DNA of 64,000 nt from assembly GCA_963778895.1 (NCBI GenBank), contig CAVZVZ010000004.1, positions 62,001 through 126,000 of the forward strand. Reading direction: 5' to 3'. Positions 43,366 through 52,925 of this stretch are shown piece after piece. This DNA is from CAVZVZ01 sp963778895 (GTDB taxonomy: Bacteria > Actinomycetota > Acidimicrobiia > Acidimicrobiales > Acidimicrobilacustridaceae). Every line of letters starts with the position of its first letter. Positions within the stretch are counted from its first letter, which is position 1. The position numbers and the translations under genes were made by a program. Under the pieces are notes generated by a model. The model was not told the DNA's origin. It searched no databases and worked only from the letters and a program-made list of their open reading frames with translations.

Positions 43366-44711
43366 ATGACGCGGCCGGAGATCGACCCGATGCCGCCCAT
43401 CGCCACCGGTGTCGGGTTGCCGTGGGACGTACCGGTCGACGACCCGGTTGAAACGCTCGGCCCAGGTACGGGCCGAGCTGGGCGACACCTTCGTCGTCGA
43501 CAGCGGCCCCGATCGATACCTGTTCACCTTCTCACCCGAAGGCGTCGCCAACTTCTACGCGCTGCCCGAGGAGCAGGCCTCCAAGGGCCTCGCCGACTGG
43601 CGCATGTTGCGCCGCAAGATCCCCGACGAGCTCTTCGACGGCCGCCGCACGCTCCCCCACGAGCTGTTCGGCCGCGATGACGTCGCCACCTACCTCGACA
43701 ACGTCGATCGCGCCCTCGACACCACGCTCGACGAGCTCGGCGGAACGCGGACCGTCGACGTGTTCGCCCTCACCCGCCGACTCGGCCATCGTGTCGGCCT
43801 GGCGTCGTGGGGCGGACCCGGGACGACCACCGGCGAACGCTTCGAGGTCCTCACCGCCGCGCTCGACACACTCGACGGCGCCGACGCGTTCGTCCATCCC
43901 GACGCGATGGCCGCCGTTGCCGCGTCCGACAAGGCCGCGGAGCGCGCCGCGCTCGCCGTCATCACCGAACAGATCGGCATCGCGCTCGACGAACTGCCCG
44001 GCAACGAAGCCGACCACCCGCTGTTCACCCGCATCGCCGGCGCGTGGGACGGCGAACCCTCGACCACTCGCCGTCACGGTGTCGCGCACGACGTCGCCCT
44101 CGTGCACATCGCCTCGATGTCGAACCTGTTCGCCGCGCTGGGTTGGGCCCTGGTCGACCTCATGAACCACCCCGCCGAGCAAGCACGCCTTCGAGAGGGC
44201 GACCGCGCTCGCGCCGAGCAGTGCGCACTCGAGTCCACCCGACTCGCGCAACGCAGCATCATGTCGCGCTACACGTTGGCGCCGTTCGACCTCACCGTCA
44301 GCGCGCGGACAAGCCACCGCGTGCCGGCCGGCATCACCGTCGCGACGCTGCTCCCGCTGACCAACACGACCGCGGCGCCCGGCCTCGACACCTGGGATCC
44401 CGACCGCTGGAACAAGCGACGACTCGCCGACACCTCACAGCTCGCCGCGCTCGAGCTCGTCACCGCCTTCGGCCATGGCTCCCACACGTGCCCGGCCCAG
44501 CCCTTCTCGCTCGCCACGATGACCCGGGCGGTCATCGGCCTGTTCTCCACGCTTCGACCTCGTCCCCGAGTGGTCCACGCCACCACGGCCGGTCCCGGCG
44601 CAGATCGGCGGCGTAGCCCGAGCAGCCGAGCCCTGCCCCGCCCGCATCACGCGCGCTCACTTCTCGAGTCGGAGGCGGGACACGTCGACGGGAACGGGGA
44701 GGACGCTGTGA
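43366..44711 (+). CDS. Divergent cytochrome P450-like protein, two frameshifts
   Basis: About 447 residues after removing bases near 43450 and 44555. N-terminal MPPIATGVGLPWDVPVDDPVETL leads to AQVRAELGDTFVVDSGPDRYLFTFSPEGVANFYALPEEQASKGLADWRML. The middle is helical; an I-helix-like VALVHIASMSNLFAALGWALVDLMNHP lacks the usual acid-Thr pair. The heme-binding region is FGHGSHTCPAQPFSLATMTRAVIGLF, with the Cys in an FGxGxHxCPA loop. The C-terminus PVPAQIGGVARA also fits P450s. CATCCT is 6 bases before ATG 43366. The 3' end overlaps the convergent 64-residue gene. Confidence 0.75.
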
Positions 44712-44851
44712 TCCGATTGTCGTTCGAGCCAGCAGCCGTCTTCACGCGGTACGACGAGCACGAACCCGGTCGTCCAGGACGACAGGTACGGGTTCCAGAC
44801 CTCGACGGGTGCACCCGGCGTGATGTCAGGGGAGTAGCGGTCGTTCGGCAT
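44657..44851 (-). CDS. Small SH3-barrel-like hypothetical protein
   Basis: A 64-residue protein, MPNDRYSPDITPGAPVEVWN onward, with alternating beta pattern TGFVLVVPREDGCWLERQSDHSVLPVPVDVSRLRLEK. The composition and PGAPVEVWNPY...W...GF pattern look like a small SH3/Tudor-like barrel found in actinobacterial hypothetical proteins. Its start overlaps the end of the upstream receiver gene by 26 bases, so the pair is likely coupled. Function unknown. Confidence 0.6.
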   Translation of the reverse strand: MPNDRYSPDITPGAPVEVWNPYLSSWTTGFVLVVPREDGCWLERQSDHSVLPVPVDVSRLRLEK

Positions 44852-45224
44852 GAAATCGATCCAAGGTGGCGATGAGCTCGGACAGACGAAAGGGCTTGCT
44901 CAAGAACGCGTCGGCACCGGCCGCCATGACGTGTTCACGATCCAAGGGTGAGTTGCGGGCACTGATGGCGATGATCGGTCCGGTCCAGCCGTCCCGCCGG
45001 AACTGGCGACACACCTCGATGCCGTCCGGGTGCGGGATCATGACATCGAGCACCGCTGCGCTGGGTCCGCGTTCCCGCATGGCGGACAGCGCGGCGTCGC
45101 CGGTTCCGGTCACGATCGAGTCGAAGCCGGCGCGACCGAGCATGCGACGGATGAGCGCCGCCAGCTTCTCGTCGTCCTCGACGACCAGCACGACGGGCAA
45201 CGGCGGTGGATACCGGGCCTCCAT
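44826..45224 (-). CDS. Stand-alone response-regulator receiver domain
   Basis: A 132-residue single-domain receiver: VVLVVEDDEKLAALIRRMLGRAGF (acidic DD pocket), AAVLDVMIPHPDGIEV (phospho-acceptor Asp about 57), PIIAISARNSPLDREHVMAAGADAFLSKPFRLSELIATL (conserved Ser/Thr position Ser and Lys). No output domain follows. CATCAT lies 6 bases before ATG 45224. It is just downstream of a complete two-component system and may be phosphorylated by that kinase or buffer its phosphoryl flux. Confidence 0.88.
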   Translation of the reverse strand: MEARYPPPLPVVLVVEDDEKLAALIRRMLGRAGFDSIVTGTGDAALSAMRERGPSAAVLDVMIPHPDGIEVCRQFRRDGWTGPIIAISARNSPLDREHVMAAGADAFLSKPFRLSELIATLDRFHAERPLLP

Positions 45225-45263
45225 GACCGCATGATGCGCTCCGCTCCATAAGAGAGCGGTGAG

Positions 45264-46605
45264 CTACGTGGTGAACGTGACCTCGATCCAGGCTCCGCCG
45301 AGCGTCGAGTCGTTCCCGATGTGGATCTGCCCATCGTGGGCATGGACGATGGCCGCGGCAATGGCGAGGCCCAACCCGGTGCTCGCGCCGGCGCGACGTC
45401 GAGCCGGGTCGCCTCGTCGGAACCGGTCGAAGGCGTGGGCGAGGTAGTCATCCGGGAATCCGGGACCGTCGTCGAGGACTCGGAGGACGATCTCGGCCCC
45501 ACGTTGTTCGAGCTCACACCGGACGGTCGTGGCGGCCCATCGCTGGGCGTTGACGAGCAGGTTGGTCACGAGCTGTTCCATGGCGACCGCGCTGCCGGAG
45601 AACTCGAGGTCCGGCCCCTCGATCTCGATCTGTACGGAGCTGGCCGGCAGACGACTCACGCAGTCGTGCAGCAGCTTCCCGAGGGCCAGCGGTCGACGTT
45701 CGGTGTCGACGATGCCGGCATCGGCGCGGGCCAACACGAGCAAGTGGTCGGTCAGGCTGGCGAGCCGGTCGGTCTCCTCGAGCGCACTCGCCAAGGCTTG
45801 TCGAGTCGTGTCCGGGCCGCCGGTCTCGTCGTGTTCGAGGATCGCGAGCTCGAGCTCACCGCGCACGACCGCTAGCGGTGCGCGCATCTCGTGGCTGGCG
45901 TCATCGACGAAGGCCCGCTCACGGGTGCGGACATCGGCGATGCGTTCGAGCATGTCGTTGAGGGTGGTGCCGAGCTCGGCGATCTCGTCGTGGCCGGGCG
46001 GAACGGGCAGCCGCGCATCGGGGTCGTGCGACGACAGGCCTCGGGCCCGTCTGCTCATCGAACGGACCGGACGCAACGCGGCGCCGCTCAGCAGCCAGGC
46101 GGCGAGCGTCGTGATGGCGGCCAGGGCCAAACCCGCCCCGACCAGCTGGACGAGCAGTCGCCGTCTGATGCTCGCGATCGACGAGGTGCTGGCCGCGGCC
46201 GCGACGACCAGCGTGGACCCGCTCCGGGACGTGGCCGGGAGCGCCAGGACGCGTTGCGCGCGGTCGTCGACCACGCGATCGACGATGGTCTGACGGTGGG
46301 TGGCGTTCGAGATGTCGGTGGGATCGAGCAGCGGTTCCTCCCCTGCCGGCTGCACGGTCGAGTCGTCGGGGTCGAGCACCTGGGTCTCGATACCGGAGCT
46401 GAGCGATGGTGGTTGCCCACGTTGGATCTCGTCGCGCACGTCGGTGGCGTGGACCTGCAACTCATCGGTCAGTTCGGAGTCCAACGTCGAGCTGACATCG
46501 CGGTACAGCAGCAGTGCGCCGACGGCGAGCGTCGCGATCGACGCCGCGGTCGCGATGAACGTCAGCCGGGTCGGACCGATGGCCGATTCGCCAGCCGCAC
46601 CTCAC
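45264..46605 (-). CDS. Sensor histidine kinase, one frameshift
   Basis: About 446 residues after removing one T near 46598. TM1 TFIATAASIATLAVGALLLY, an extracytoplasmic sensor loop of about 110 residues, TM2 LLVQLVGAGLALAAITTLAAWLLSG, a HAMP linker LRPVRSMSRRARGLSSHDPDARLPVPPGHDEIAELGTTLNDML, the HisKA H-box FVDDASHEMRAPLAVV, N-box VTNLLVNAQRWA, and G boxes LDDGPGFP and STGLGLAIA. The start GTG 46605 overlaps the regulator's TGA as GTGA. Domain order fits MprB/CutS-like kinases. Confidence 0.88.
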
Positions 46606-47273
46606 CCCACCTTCAACAAGTAGCCGTGGCCGCGTACGGTCTTGATGCTGTCGGGCCGAACGGTCGGTCGAGTTTGTCGCGCAGGTAGCCGATGTAGACG
46701 TTGACCACGTTCGACGTGCCCTCGTACTCGACGTCCCAAACGTGGTCGAGGATCTCGCTGCGGCTCACGACCTGACCTGCGCGTCTCATCAGCATGTCCA
46801 GCAAGGCGTACTCACGACGGAGAGAGGTCGATCACCTCACCGCCCCGGGTCACTTCCTTGGTTGCGGGGTCGAGACGGATGTCGCCCACCTCGATGACCG
46901 CGGCGCGGGTCGTGTCGCCCCGCCGGAGCAACGCTCGCAGTCGGGCCGAGAGCTCGCCCAGCGAGAAGGGCTTGATCAGGTAGTCGTCGGCGCCGGCATC
47001 GAGCCCGGCAATCCGATCGGTGATCGCATCCCGTGCCGTCACCATGATGACCGGCGCCCCACAGCCTTCCCGTCGCAGTGAACGGCACACCTCGAACCCA
47101 TCCGGTTCGGGAATCATGGTGTCGAGCACGACTGCGGCAGGCGGGATCTCACGGGCCGCCCACAACGCCTCGGCGCCCGACCTCGCGGTCTGGACCACGT
47201 AGCCGTCGTGTTCGAGGGCGCGGCGCACGACCGACGCCATCTTCTCGTCGTCCTCGACGACCAGGATCCTCAC
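46602..47273 (-). CDS. OmpR-family response regulator, two frameshifts
   Basis: About 223 residues after correction. Receiver MRILVVEDDEKMASVVRRALEHDGYVV, phospho-acceptor VLDTMIPEPDG, VTARDAITDRIAGLDAGADDYLIKPFSLGELSARL. The OmpR winged helix includes DIRLDPATKEVTRGGEVIDLS, REYALLDMLMRRAGQVVSRSEILDHVWD, NVVNVYIGYLRDKLDRPFG and SIKTVRGHGYLLKVG. One extra base near 46820 and one missing base near 46668 break it. GTG 47273 is 7 bases after TAGGCT. Stop and kinase start overlap. Confidence 0.88.
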
Positions 47274-47280
47274 GATCCGG

Positions 47281-47286
47281 AGCCTA
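47281..47286 (-). promoter_or_regulatory. -10 element of leaderless two-component operon
   Basis: TAGGCT on the minus strand is 7 bases before GTG 47273. Confidence 0.45.
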
Positions 47287-47318
47287 AGGCCGTGGATCGG
47301 TGATGCTTCGGCGCGCGC

Positions 47319-48256
47319 CTAGCTCGGGTAGCGCCGGGCCAGTTCGTCGATCGTGGCCAGGCAGTCGCGGGCGCACTCGCTGATGATGTCGGCGACCGGT
47401 CGAACCGATTCGATGCGCCCGGCGACCTGGCCGCCGAGGGCGATGCCGGCGGAGAGGTCGCCGCCGAAGTAGACCGCGGTGACGTTGCCGAACCGCGCCA
47501 TGGCGTTCTGCTCGTGGTCGAACTCCAGCGCGCTCGTGTAGCTCGGTCCGCAACGCCCGCAGCGCCGGCTTGCGTGTTGGTTGAGGAAGACCGTGTCGGT
47601 CTCCTCGGCGTCGACGATCGCCTGCTTCCAGTTGGCGTGGATCGGCGACTCGGCCGCCGACACCATGCGGGTGCCGAGCTGGATGCCCTCGGCCCCGAGC
47701 GCGAACGCGGCCGCCATCGTCGGCCCGTCGAGGAAGCCACCGGCGGCGATGACGGGCAGGTCGATCTTCGACACGACGAGCGGCAGCAGCACCATCGACG
47801 CCACCGGCCGCGGGTTCTTGAAGCCGCCGCCCTCGCCGCCCTCGACGATCAGGCCGTCGACCCCGGCGTCGGCCGCCTTCTGCGCGGCGCGCAGCGTCGG
47901 GACCACGTGGAAGACGGTGAGCCCGGCGTCCTTCAGCTGGGCCGTGTACCGGGTCGGGCTGCCGCCGAGGTGGTGACGAACCGGATGCCCTGGTCGACCA
48001 CGAAGTCGACGATCGACGGATCGCTCACGAAGGCCTGGGCGATGTTGACGCCGAACGGCTTGTCGGTGAGGTCCCGCATCCGGCGGATCTCGTCCGCGGA
48101 TGACGTCGAGCTCGCCCGACGACGTCTCGATGATGCCCATGGCGCCCGGCGTTCGACACGGCCGAGGCCAGCTCGGACGCGGGCGATCCACCCCATCGGG
48201 GCCTGCACGATCGGGATGTCGACCCCGAGCAGCTCGGTCACACGGTTCGGGAACAT
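47319..48256 (-). CDS. Nitronate monooxygenase-family protein, frameshifted
   Basis: About 311 residues after correction of several indels between 47540 and 48170. FMN-dependent TIM barrel: NRVTELLGVDIPIVQAPMGWIA, DLTDKPFGVNIAQAFVSD, ADAGVDGLIVEGGEGGGFKN (FMN/substrate loop), LPVIAAGGFLDGPTMAAAFALGAEGIQLGTRMVSAAESPIHANWKQAIV (phosphate-binding AAGG and LGTR blocks). The family oxidises nitronates; many members act as enoyl reductases or are uncharacterised. ATG 48256 has TAGGAT 6 bases upstream. Divergent from the MarR gene, sharing the operator region. Confidence 0.82.
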
Positions 48257-48262
48257 GGCCGC

Positions 48263-48268
48263 ATCCTA
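48263..48268 (-). promoter_or_regulatory. -10 element of leaderless nitronate monooxygenase gene
   Basis: TAGGAT on the minus strand is 6 bases before ATG 48256. Confidence 0.45.
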
Positions 48269-48285
48269 GCTGTGGCAGAAATCAT

Positions 48286-48315
48286 GTTTAGCTTTGCTAA
48301 TTAGCTTGGTAAACT
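48286..48315. promoter_or_regulatory. Likely MarR operator and marR promoter
   Basis: GTTTA (48286-48290), the perfect palindrome GCTAATTAGC (48296-48305) and TAAAC (48310-48314) form a nested dyad. The plus-strand -10 TAAACT (48310-48315) lies inside it, 7 bases before GTG 48323. The AT-rich stretch contrasts sharply with its surroundings. Confidence 0.7.
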
Positions 48316-48322
48316 ATCTCTC

Positions 48323-48751
48323 GTGAACGACTTCGAGATCGCCGCCAGCCTGCGCCTGAGCGCCACCCGCCTGGCTCGGCGGCTCCGCCAGGAGTCCGAC
48401 GCCGGCCTCACCCCGAGCCAGCTCTCGGCCCTCGCCGCGATCCAGAACGAAGGCCCCCTCACCCTCGGCGCCCTCGCCGACCACGAACGCGTCGCTCCCC
48501 CCACCGTCACCCGTGTCGTGACCAAGCTCGAGAGCCGACGGTCTCGTCCACCGCACCGCCGATGCCGACGACCGCCGCGTCGCGCGCGTGGCGACCACTC
48601 GACGCCGGCGACGACCTGCTCGCCGAGCTACGCAAGCGCGAAGACGGCGTGGCTGACGGCACGACTGGCCGAGCTCGACGACGACCAACGACAGCGACTC
48701 GCGGCCGCGCTCGACGTGCTCGAGCTGCTCGCGACGAAGGACACGCCGTGA
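48323..48751 (+). CDS. MarR-family regulator, three frameshifts
   Basis: About 141 residues. IAASLRLSATRLARRLRQESDAGLTPSQLSALAAIQNEGPLTLGALADHERVAPPTVTRVVTKLES covers the dimer helix and winged helix; correcting three inserted bases (near 48537, 48602 and 48645) gives DGLVHRTADADDRRVARVATT, AGDDLLAELRKR and KTAWLTARLAELDDDQRQRLAAALDVLELLATKD. GTG 48323 is 7 bases after a -10 within the palindrome, implying autorepression. Its stop overlaps the MFS start as GTGA, so it probably controls efflux. Confidence 0.85.
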   Translation: MNDFEIAASLRLSATRLARRLRQESDAGLTPSQLSALAAIQNEGPLTLGALADHERVAPPTVTRVVTKLESRRSRPPHRRCRRPPRRARGDHSTPATTCSPSYASAKTAWLTARLAELDDDQRQRLAAALDVLELLATKDTP

Positions 48752-50080
48752 AGTCGTTGCGGCATCGCGACCACGCGACACCTTCCAGTCGCTGAGCGTC
48801 CGCAACTTCCGCCTGTTCTTCACCGGCCAGGTGATCTCCCAGGTCGGCAACTGGCTCACGCTCGTGGCCCAGACCCTGCTCGTGCTGCAGCTCACCGACA
48901 GCGGCGTCGCGCTCGGCATCCTGGCCGCGGCTCAGTTCGGCCCGATCCTGATCACTCGGCCCCTTCGCCGGCCTGATCGCCGACCGCAGCGACAAGCGCA
49001 AGCTGCTGCTCATCGTGCAGACCATCGCCATGGCGCAGTCGTTCGCCCTGGCCGCGCTGGCCTTCAGCGGCCATCCACCGGTGGCGGCCATCTACGCCGT
49101 GGCCTTCATCGGCGGGCTCACCATGGCCTTCGACAACCCGGCCCGGCGCTCGTTCGTGGTCGAGATGGTCGGCGACGACGCGATCAACAACGCGGTGAGC
49201 CTGAACAGCGCCATCATGACGTCGTCGCGGATCGTCGGGCCGGCCCTCGCCGGTCTCCTCGTCGTCACCGCCGGCTTCGGCTGGGCGTTCCTGCTCGACG
49301 GCCTGTCGTACATCGCCGTGCTGATCGCGCTGTGGATGATCCGCACCGAGGAGCTGCCACCCCGCGCCGGTCACGCCGCGGGCCAAGGGCCAGGTCCGCG
49401 AAGGCCTGCGCTACGCCCGCAGCGTGCCGGATCTGTGGGTGCCGCTCGTGATGATGGCCATCGTCGGCACGCTGGCCTACAACTTCCAAGTCGTCTTCCC
49501 GCTCTTCACGACGCGCGATCTCGGCGGCGACGCCAGCACGTTCACCTGGCTGTTCTCGGTGGTGAGCGTCGGCGCGCTGATCGGGGCCCTGGCCACGGCG
49601 CGCCGCAAGGTGATCGACATCCGTCTCGTCGGCCTGAGCTCGCTCGCCTACGGGCTCGCCCTCGGTCTCATGACGTTCGCGCCCTCGACCGCCGTCGCCT
49701 TCCCGATCGGCATGCTCGTGGGCCTCGGGAGCATCGCCTTCCTCACCTCGTCCACCGCGATCGTGCAGCTCCGCGCCGCGCCCGAGTTCCGAGGCCGGGT
49801 GCTCGCCCTGCAGGCCATGGTCTTCCTCGGCAGCACCCCGATCGGCGGGCCGATCCTCGGTTGGATCTGTGACCGGTTCGGCGCCCGCTACGGCGTGGCC
49901 GTCGGCGCGCTGGCCGCGATCGGCGCCGGCCTGTGGGGCATGTCCTACGCCCGAGACGCCCGACAGCGCCTGACGCGGGAGGAAGCGGAGGAGTCGGTCA
50001 ACGACGCCGTCGCCGATCTCGATCGCAGCGGCGAGATCTTCATCGCGCCACCGATGAGTTTGGACCCGGCCCCTCGTTGA
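48748..50080 (+). CDS. MFS transporter (EntS/DHA3-like), frameshifted
   Basis: About 443 residues with some 10-12 predicted membrane helices: FQSLSVRNFRLFFTGQVISQVGNWLTLVAQTLLVLQLTDSGVALGILAAAQFGPILI, the cytoplasmic loop GPFAGLIADRSDKRKLLLIVQT typical of MFS, FDNPARRSFVVEMVGDDAINNAVSLNSAIMTSSRIVGPALAGLLV, and AAPEFRGRVLALQAMVFLGSTPIGGPILGWICDRFGARYGVAVGAL. Indels near 48783, 48956 and 49362. Coupled to the MarR gene by GTGA overlap, so likely a regulated drug or metabolite exporter. Confidence 0.88.
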
Positions 50081-50118
50081 AGTGGTACCAAGGCCATTCC
50101 GACCAAGGAGCCACGACG

Positions 50119-50675
50119 ATGACCGAGATCTCCGATCACTACCGCAAGGTGGCCGCCCAGTTCACCGAGCGGGTCGAGCAGGTGCCCGACGACGCCTGGG
50201 ACAATCCCGTCCCCCGTCGACGGTTGGGTGACCCGCGACGTGGTGCGCCACCTCGTCGACTGGGTCGGCGACTACTTCTACGAGCGCTGGGACATCGAGC
50301 CCCCGCCGGGCCGACCGTCGACGAGGACCCGGTTCGGGCGTGGCTCGTGTTCAGCGCCACGATCCAAGCGGCGCCTCGACGATCCCGCCATCGCGACCAA
50401 GGTGGTCGACGACACACCCATGGGACCGGGCGAGCTTCGAAGACCAGATCGACATGATCGTGACCAACGACATCTTCATGCACACGTGGGACCTGGCCCG
50501 CGCCGCCGGTCTCGACGAGACCCTCGACCCCGACGAGGTGCACCGCCTGTTCGTCGGCATGGAACCGATGGATCAGATGCTGCGGGAGTCGGGCCAGTAC
50601 GGACCGCGGGTGCCGGTACCCGACGACGCCGACGAGCAGACCAAGCTGATCGCGTTCATCGGCCGCCAGCCGTAG
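50119..50675 (+). CDS. TIGR03086-type (mycothiol-dependent DinB-like) protein, frameshifted
   Basis: About 184 residues after correcting four indels (50207, 50308, 50373 and 50428). Pattern: HYRKVAAQFTERVEQVPDDAWDNPSPVDGWVTRDVVRHLVDWVGDYF (the first metal His in RHLVDW), DEDPVRAWLVFSATIQAAL and DMIVTNDIFMHTWDLARAAGLDETLDP (second His in MHTWDLARA). This matches the DinB/maleylpyruvate-isomerase-like actinobacterial family. The thiol-dependent reaction is not identified. ATG 50119 follows AAGGAGCC. It is downstream of the MFS gene by 38 bases. Confidence 0.8.
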
Positions 50676-50681
50676 GCCGGG

Positions 50682-51796
50682 TCAGCGGCGGAATTCGTGG
50701 GCCCAATCGGCCGACGCCAACCGGTGTGACGTCACCAGCCGTAGACCGGCCGGACGACCGAGCGCGGCGAAGCGCATCGGCGTCGCGCTCGCGTCCGCCG
50801 TTCGTCAGGGCCGCCATCAACACATCGGTGCCGGTGGTGAGCCGGTCGAAAGGCACCGCCGGATGGTCGCTGTCGACGACGAGCACCCGAGCACGCGCCG
50901 CACGCGTCGGCGACCGTCCGCAGGATGCGCACCGCGTCGTCGTCGCTCCAGTCGTGGAGCACGTTGACCAACAGGTAGGTGTCGAAACCCGGCGGGCACC
51001 GACGCGAAGGCGTCACCGGCGACCGGCGTCAGCCGCTCGTGCGCCACCGCTCGCTCGATCGACCGACGGCAGGTCGACGAGCGTGCCCTGCACCGAGGGC
51101 AGCAGATCGAGCAGGGTCGCGAGCAGCTCGCCGGTGCCACCACCCACGTCGCAGATCGACGAGGTGGTCGACCAGTCGATCGCCGCCGCCAGGGTGAGCG
51201 CGTGCATCCGCCCACCGGCGGCCATGGCCTGATCGAACGTCGCGCCACGGTCGGGGTGCGCGGCCATGTACTCGAAGAACGGCGCGCCGTTCACGGCCGC
51301 GAACCCGTCGACCGCCGTCATCGCGCACCGACAGCTGGGCCCACCGCGTCGACGATGTCGCGCGCCACCGGCGAAGTCGACCCAGGCCGCGCCATCCGCC
51401 GGGATGATCCTGACGCAGGAACTCGGTGACGGCGTCGGCCGCACGTGGCCACGCGCGGTCGAGGCGGACCCACCCGCGCACCGACGGCGAAACGCACCAG
51501 GCGTTCGAGGCGAACGGGATCGGCATCGACGCGCGAGCCAGTTCGTCCGTGGTCATCGGGCCCGATCAGCTCGTCGGGCACGCCCGCTCGGCACAGTTCG
51601 ACGAGGACCCGATGATCGAGCAGGCCGAACAGGCCCTCGATGATGGCGATCGGCGGTGGGGCCATGCGGCCGGCGAGGTTGAGCAGACGCGGCGCGCACC
51701 CGGGTGCCCGCCGCCGCGACTCGGCCGGGCGGCAGCGCGGGTACGCCGATCGGCTTCACGCGGCGTGAGGACGCGACGCGTCGTGGTACTCGTCAT
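50682..51796 (-). CDS. SAM-dependent O-methyltransferase (family 2), heavily frameshifted
   Basis: About 370 residues by merging frames. An N-terminal dimerisation/winged helix: LNLAGRMAPPPIAIIEGLFGLLDHRVLVELCRAGVPDELI. The catalytic domain: NGAPFFEYMAAHPDRGATFDQAMAAGGRMHALTLAAAIDW, SAM motif I ICDVGGGTGELLATLLDLLPSVQGTLVDLPSV, and GFDTYLLVNVLHDWSDDDAVRILRTVADACG, which is the plant/actinobacterial COMT signature containing catalytic His in LHDW. About nine indels. ATG 51796 overlaps the acyl-CoA dehydrogenase stop as ATGA. Methylates a hydroxyl of an unknown, probably aromatic or isoprenoid, compound. Confidence 0.75.
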
Positions 51797-52906
51797 TTGG
51801 GCTCCCGAGGTAGGCCGAGCAGGCGCTCGCCGATGATGTTGCGCTGCACTTGGCTCGTGCCGCCGGCGATGCGGCCTCCGGGTGCGCCGAGCATGCCGAC
51901 GGCCTCCGGGCCGAGCACCATGGCGTCGGCCCCGGCCAGGTCGCCGCGCAGCATCGCCACGTCGAAGATCATCTCGGTGATGCCGAGCTTCATCAGCGAC
52001 GCCGCCGTCGACGCGATCGGGCCCTGGCGCTGCGCCATGGCCTTGAGCGACATGCCTCGCATCATCTCCGCCGCGAGGCGTTGACGTTCGATCGGGTCGA
52101 GCTCGCGTCGGGCCGAGAGCGCCGTCATCGACTCGAGCCGACGCTCGAGACCGATCACGCTCGTTCCGATGTGACCACGCTCGCTGGTGAGCACCGCCAT
52201 GCCGACGCCCCAGCCGCCGTGCGAGCGGGCCCAGCAGATTCGTCGGCCGGCAGCCGCACGTCGGTGAAGAACACCTCGTCGAACTCGGACTCGCCGGTCA
52301 TCTGCTTGCAGCGGACGCACCTCGATGCCCGGGGCGTCCATCGGACACAGGAAGAACGAGATGCCCTTGTGCTTCGGCGCGTCGGGATCGGTGCGGGCCA
52401 TGAGGATGCCCCAGTTGCTGTAGCGGCCGCCGCTGCACCACACCTTCTGCCCGTTGACGACGAAGGTGTCGCCGTCGGCGCACGGCGCTCGTGCGTCAGC
52501 CCGCCGAGGTCGCTCCCGGCGCCCGGCTCGCTGAAGAGCTGGCACCACACCTGCTCGGCTCGAGGGTGGCCTCGAGATGGTGGCCTGTTGCTCGGGCGTG
52601 CCGAACTTCAGGATCGAGCCGCCGGCCAGCACGAGTCCGACCATGTTGAGCGCCGACGGCACACCGGCGATGGCGCATTCGAGCAGCCAGACCGCGTTGT
52701 GCTCGGGGGTGAGACCACGACCGCCGAACTCGGTCGGCCAGTGGATGCCGGCGAACCCGGCGTCGAACAGCCGCCGCTGCCACCGAACCGCCGCGTCGAT
52801 GAGGTCCGGAGGGCAGATCGCGCCGTAGTCCTGCGGGGCCTCGGCGCCGTTGGCGTCCAGCCAGCTTCGGGCCTCGTCCTGGAACTCCTCGACAGATGCG
52901 GTGCAC
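51793..52906 (-). CDS. Acyl-CoA dehydrogenase, frameshifted
   Basis: About 370 residues. N-terminal helices SVEEFQDEARSWLDANGAEAPQDYGAICPPDLIDAAVRWQRRLFDAGFAGIHWPTEFGGRGLTPEHNAVWLLECAIAGVPSALNMVGLVLAGGSILKFGTPEQQ; FAD-binding QLFSEPGAGSDLGGLT; substrate strand GDTFVVNGQKVWCSGG; RERGHIGTSVIGLERRLESM; and the C-terminal DGAAGGRIAGGTSQVQRNIIGERLLGLPREPK-like end. Indels cluster near 52240, 52320, 52500 and 52570. GTG 52906 with one inserted C after it is the probable start. It is coupled to the methyltransferase and divergent from a second acyl-CoA dehydrogenase. Confidence 0.82.
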
Positions 52907-52913
52907 AGGCCGC

Positions 52914-52920
52914 GACGCTA
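52914..52920. promoter_or_regulatory. Overlapping divergent -10 elements
   Basis: The plus strand reads GACGCT (52914-52919), 6 bases before ATG 52926; the minus strand reads TAGCGT (52920-52915), 8 bases before GTG 52906. Two acyl-CoA dehydrogenase genes would thus share the same DNA as -10 on opposite strands. Confidence 0.4.
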
Positions 52921-52925
52921 CGCCC

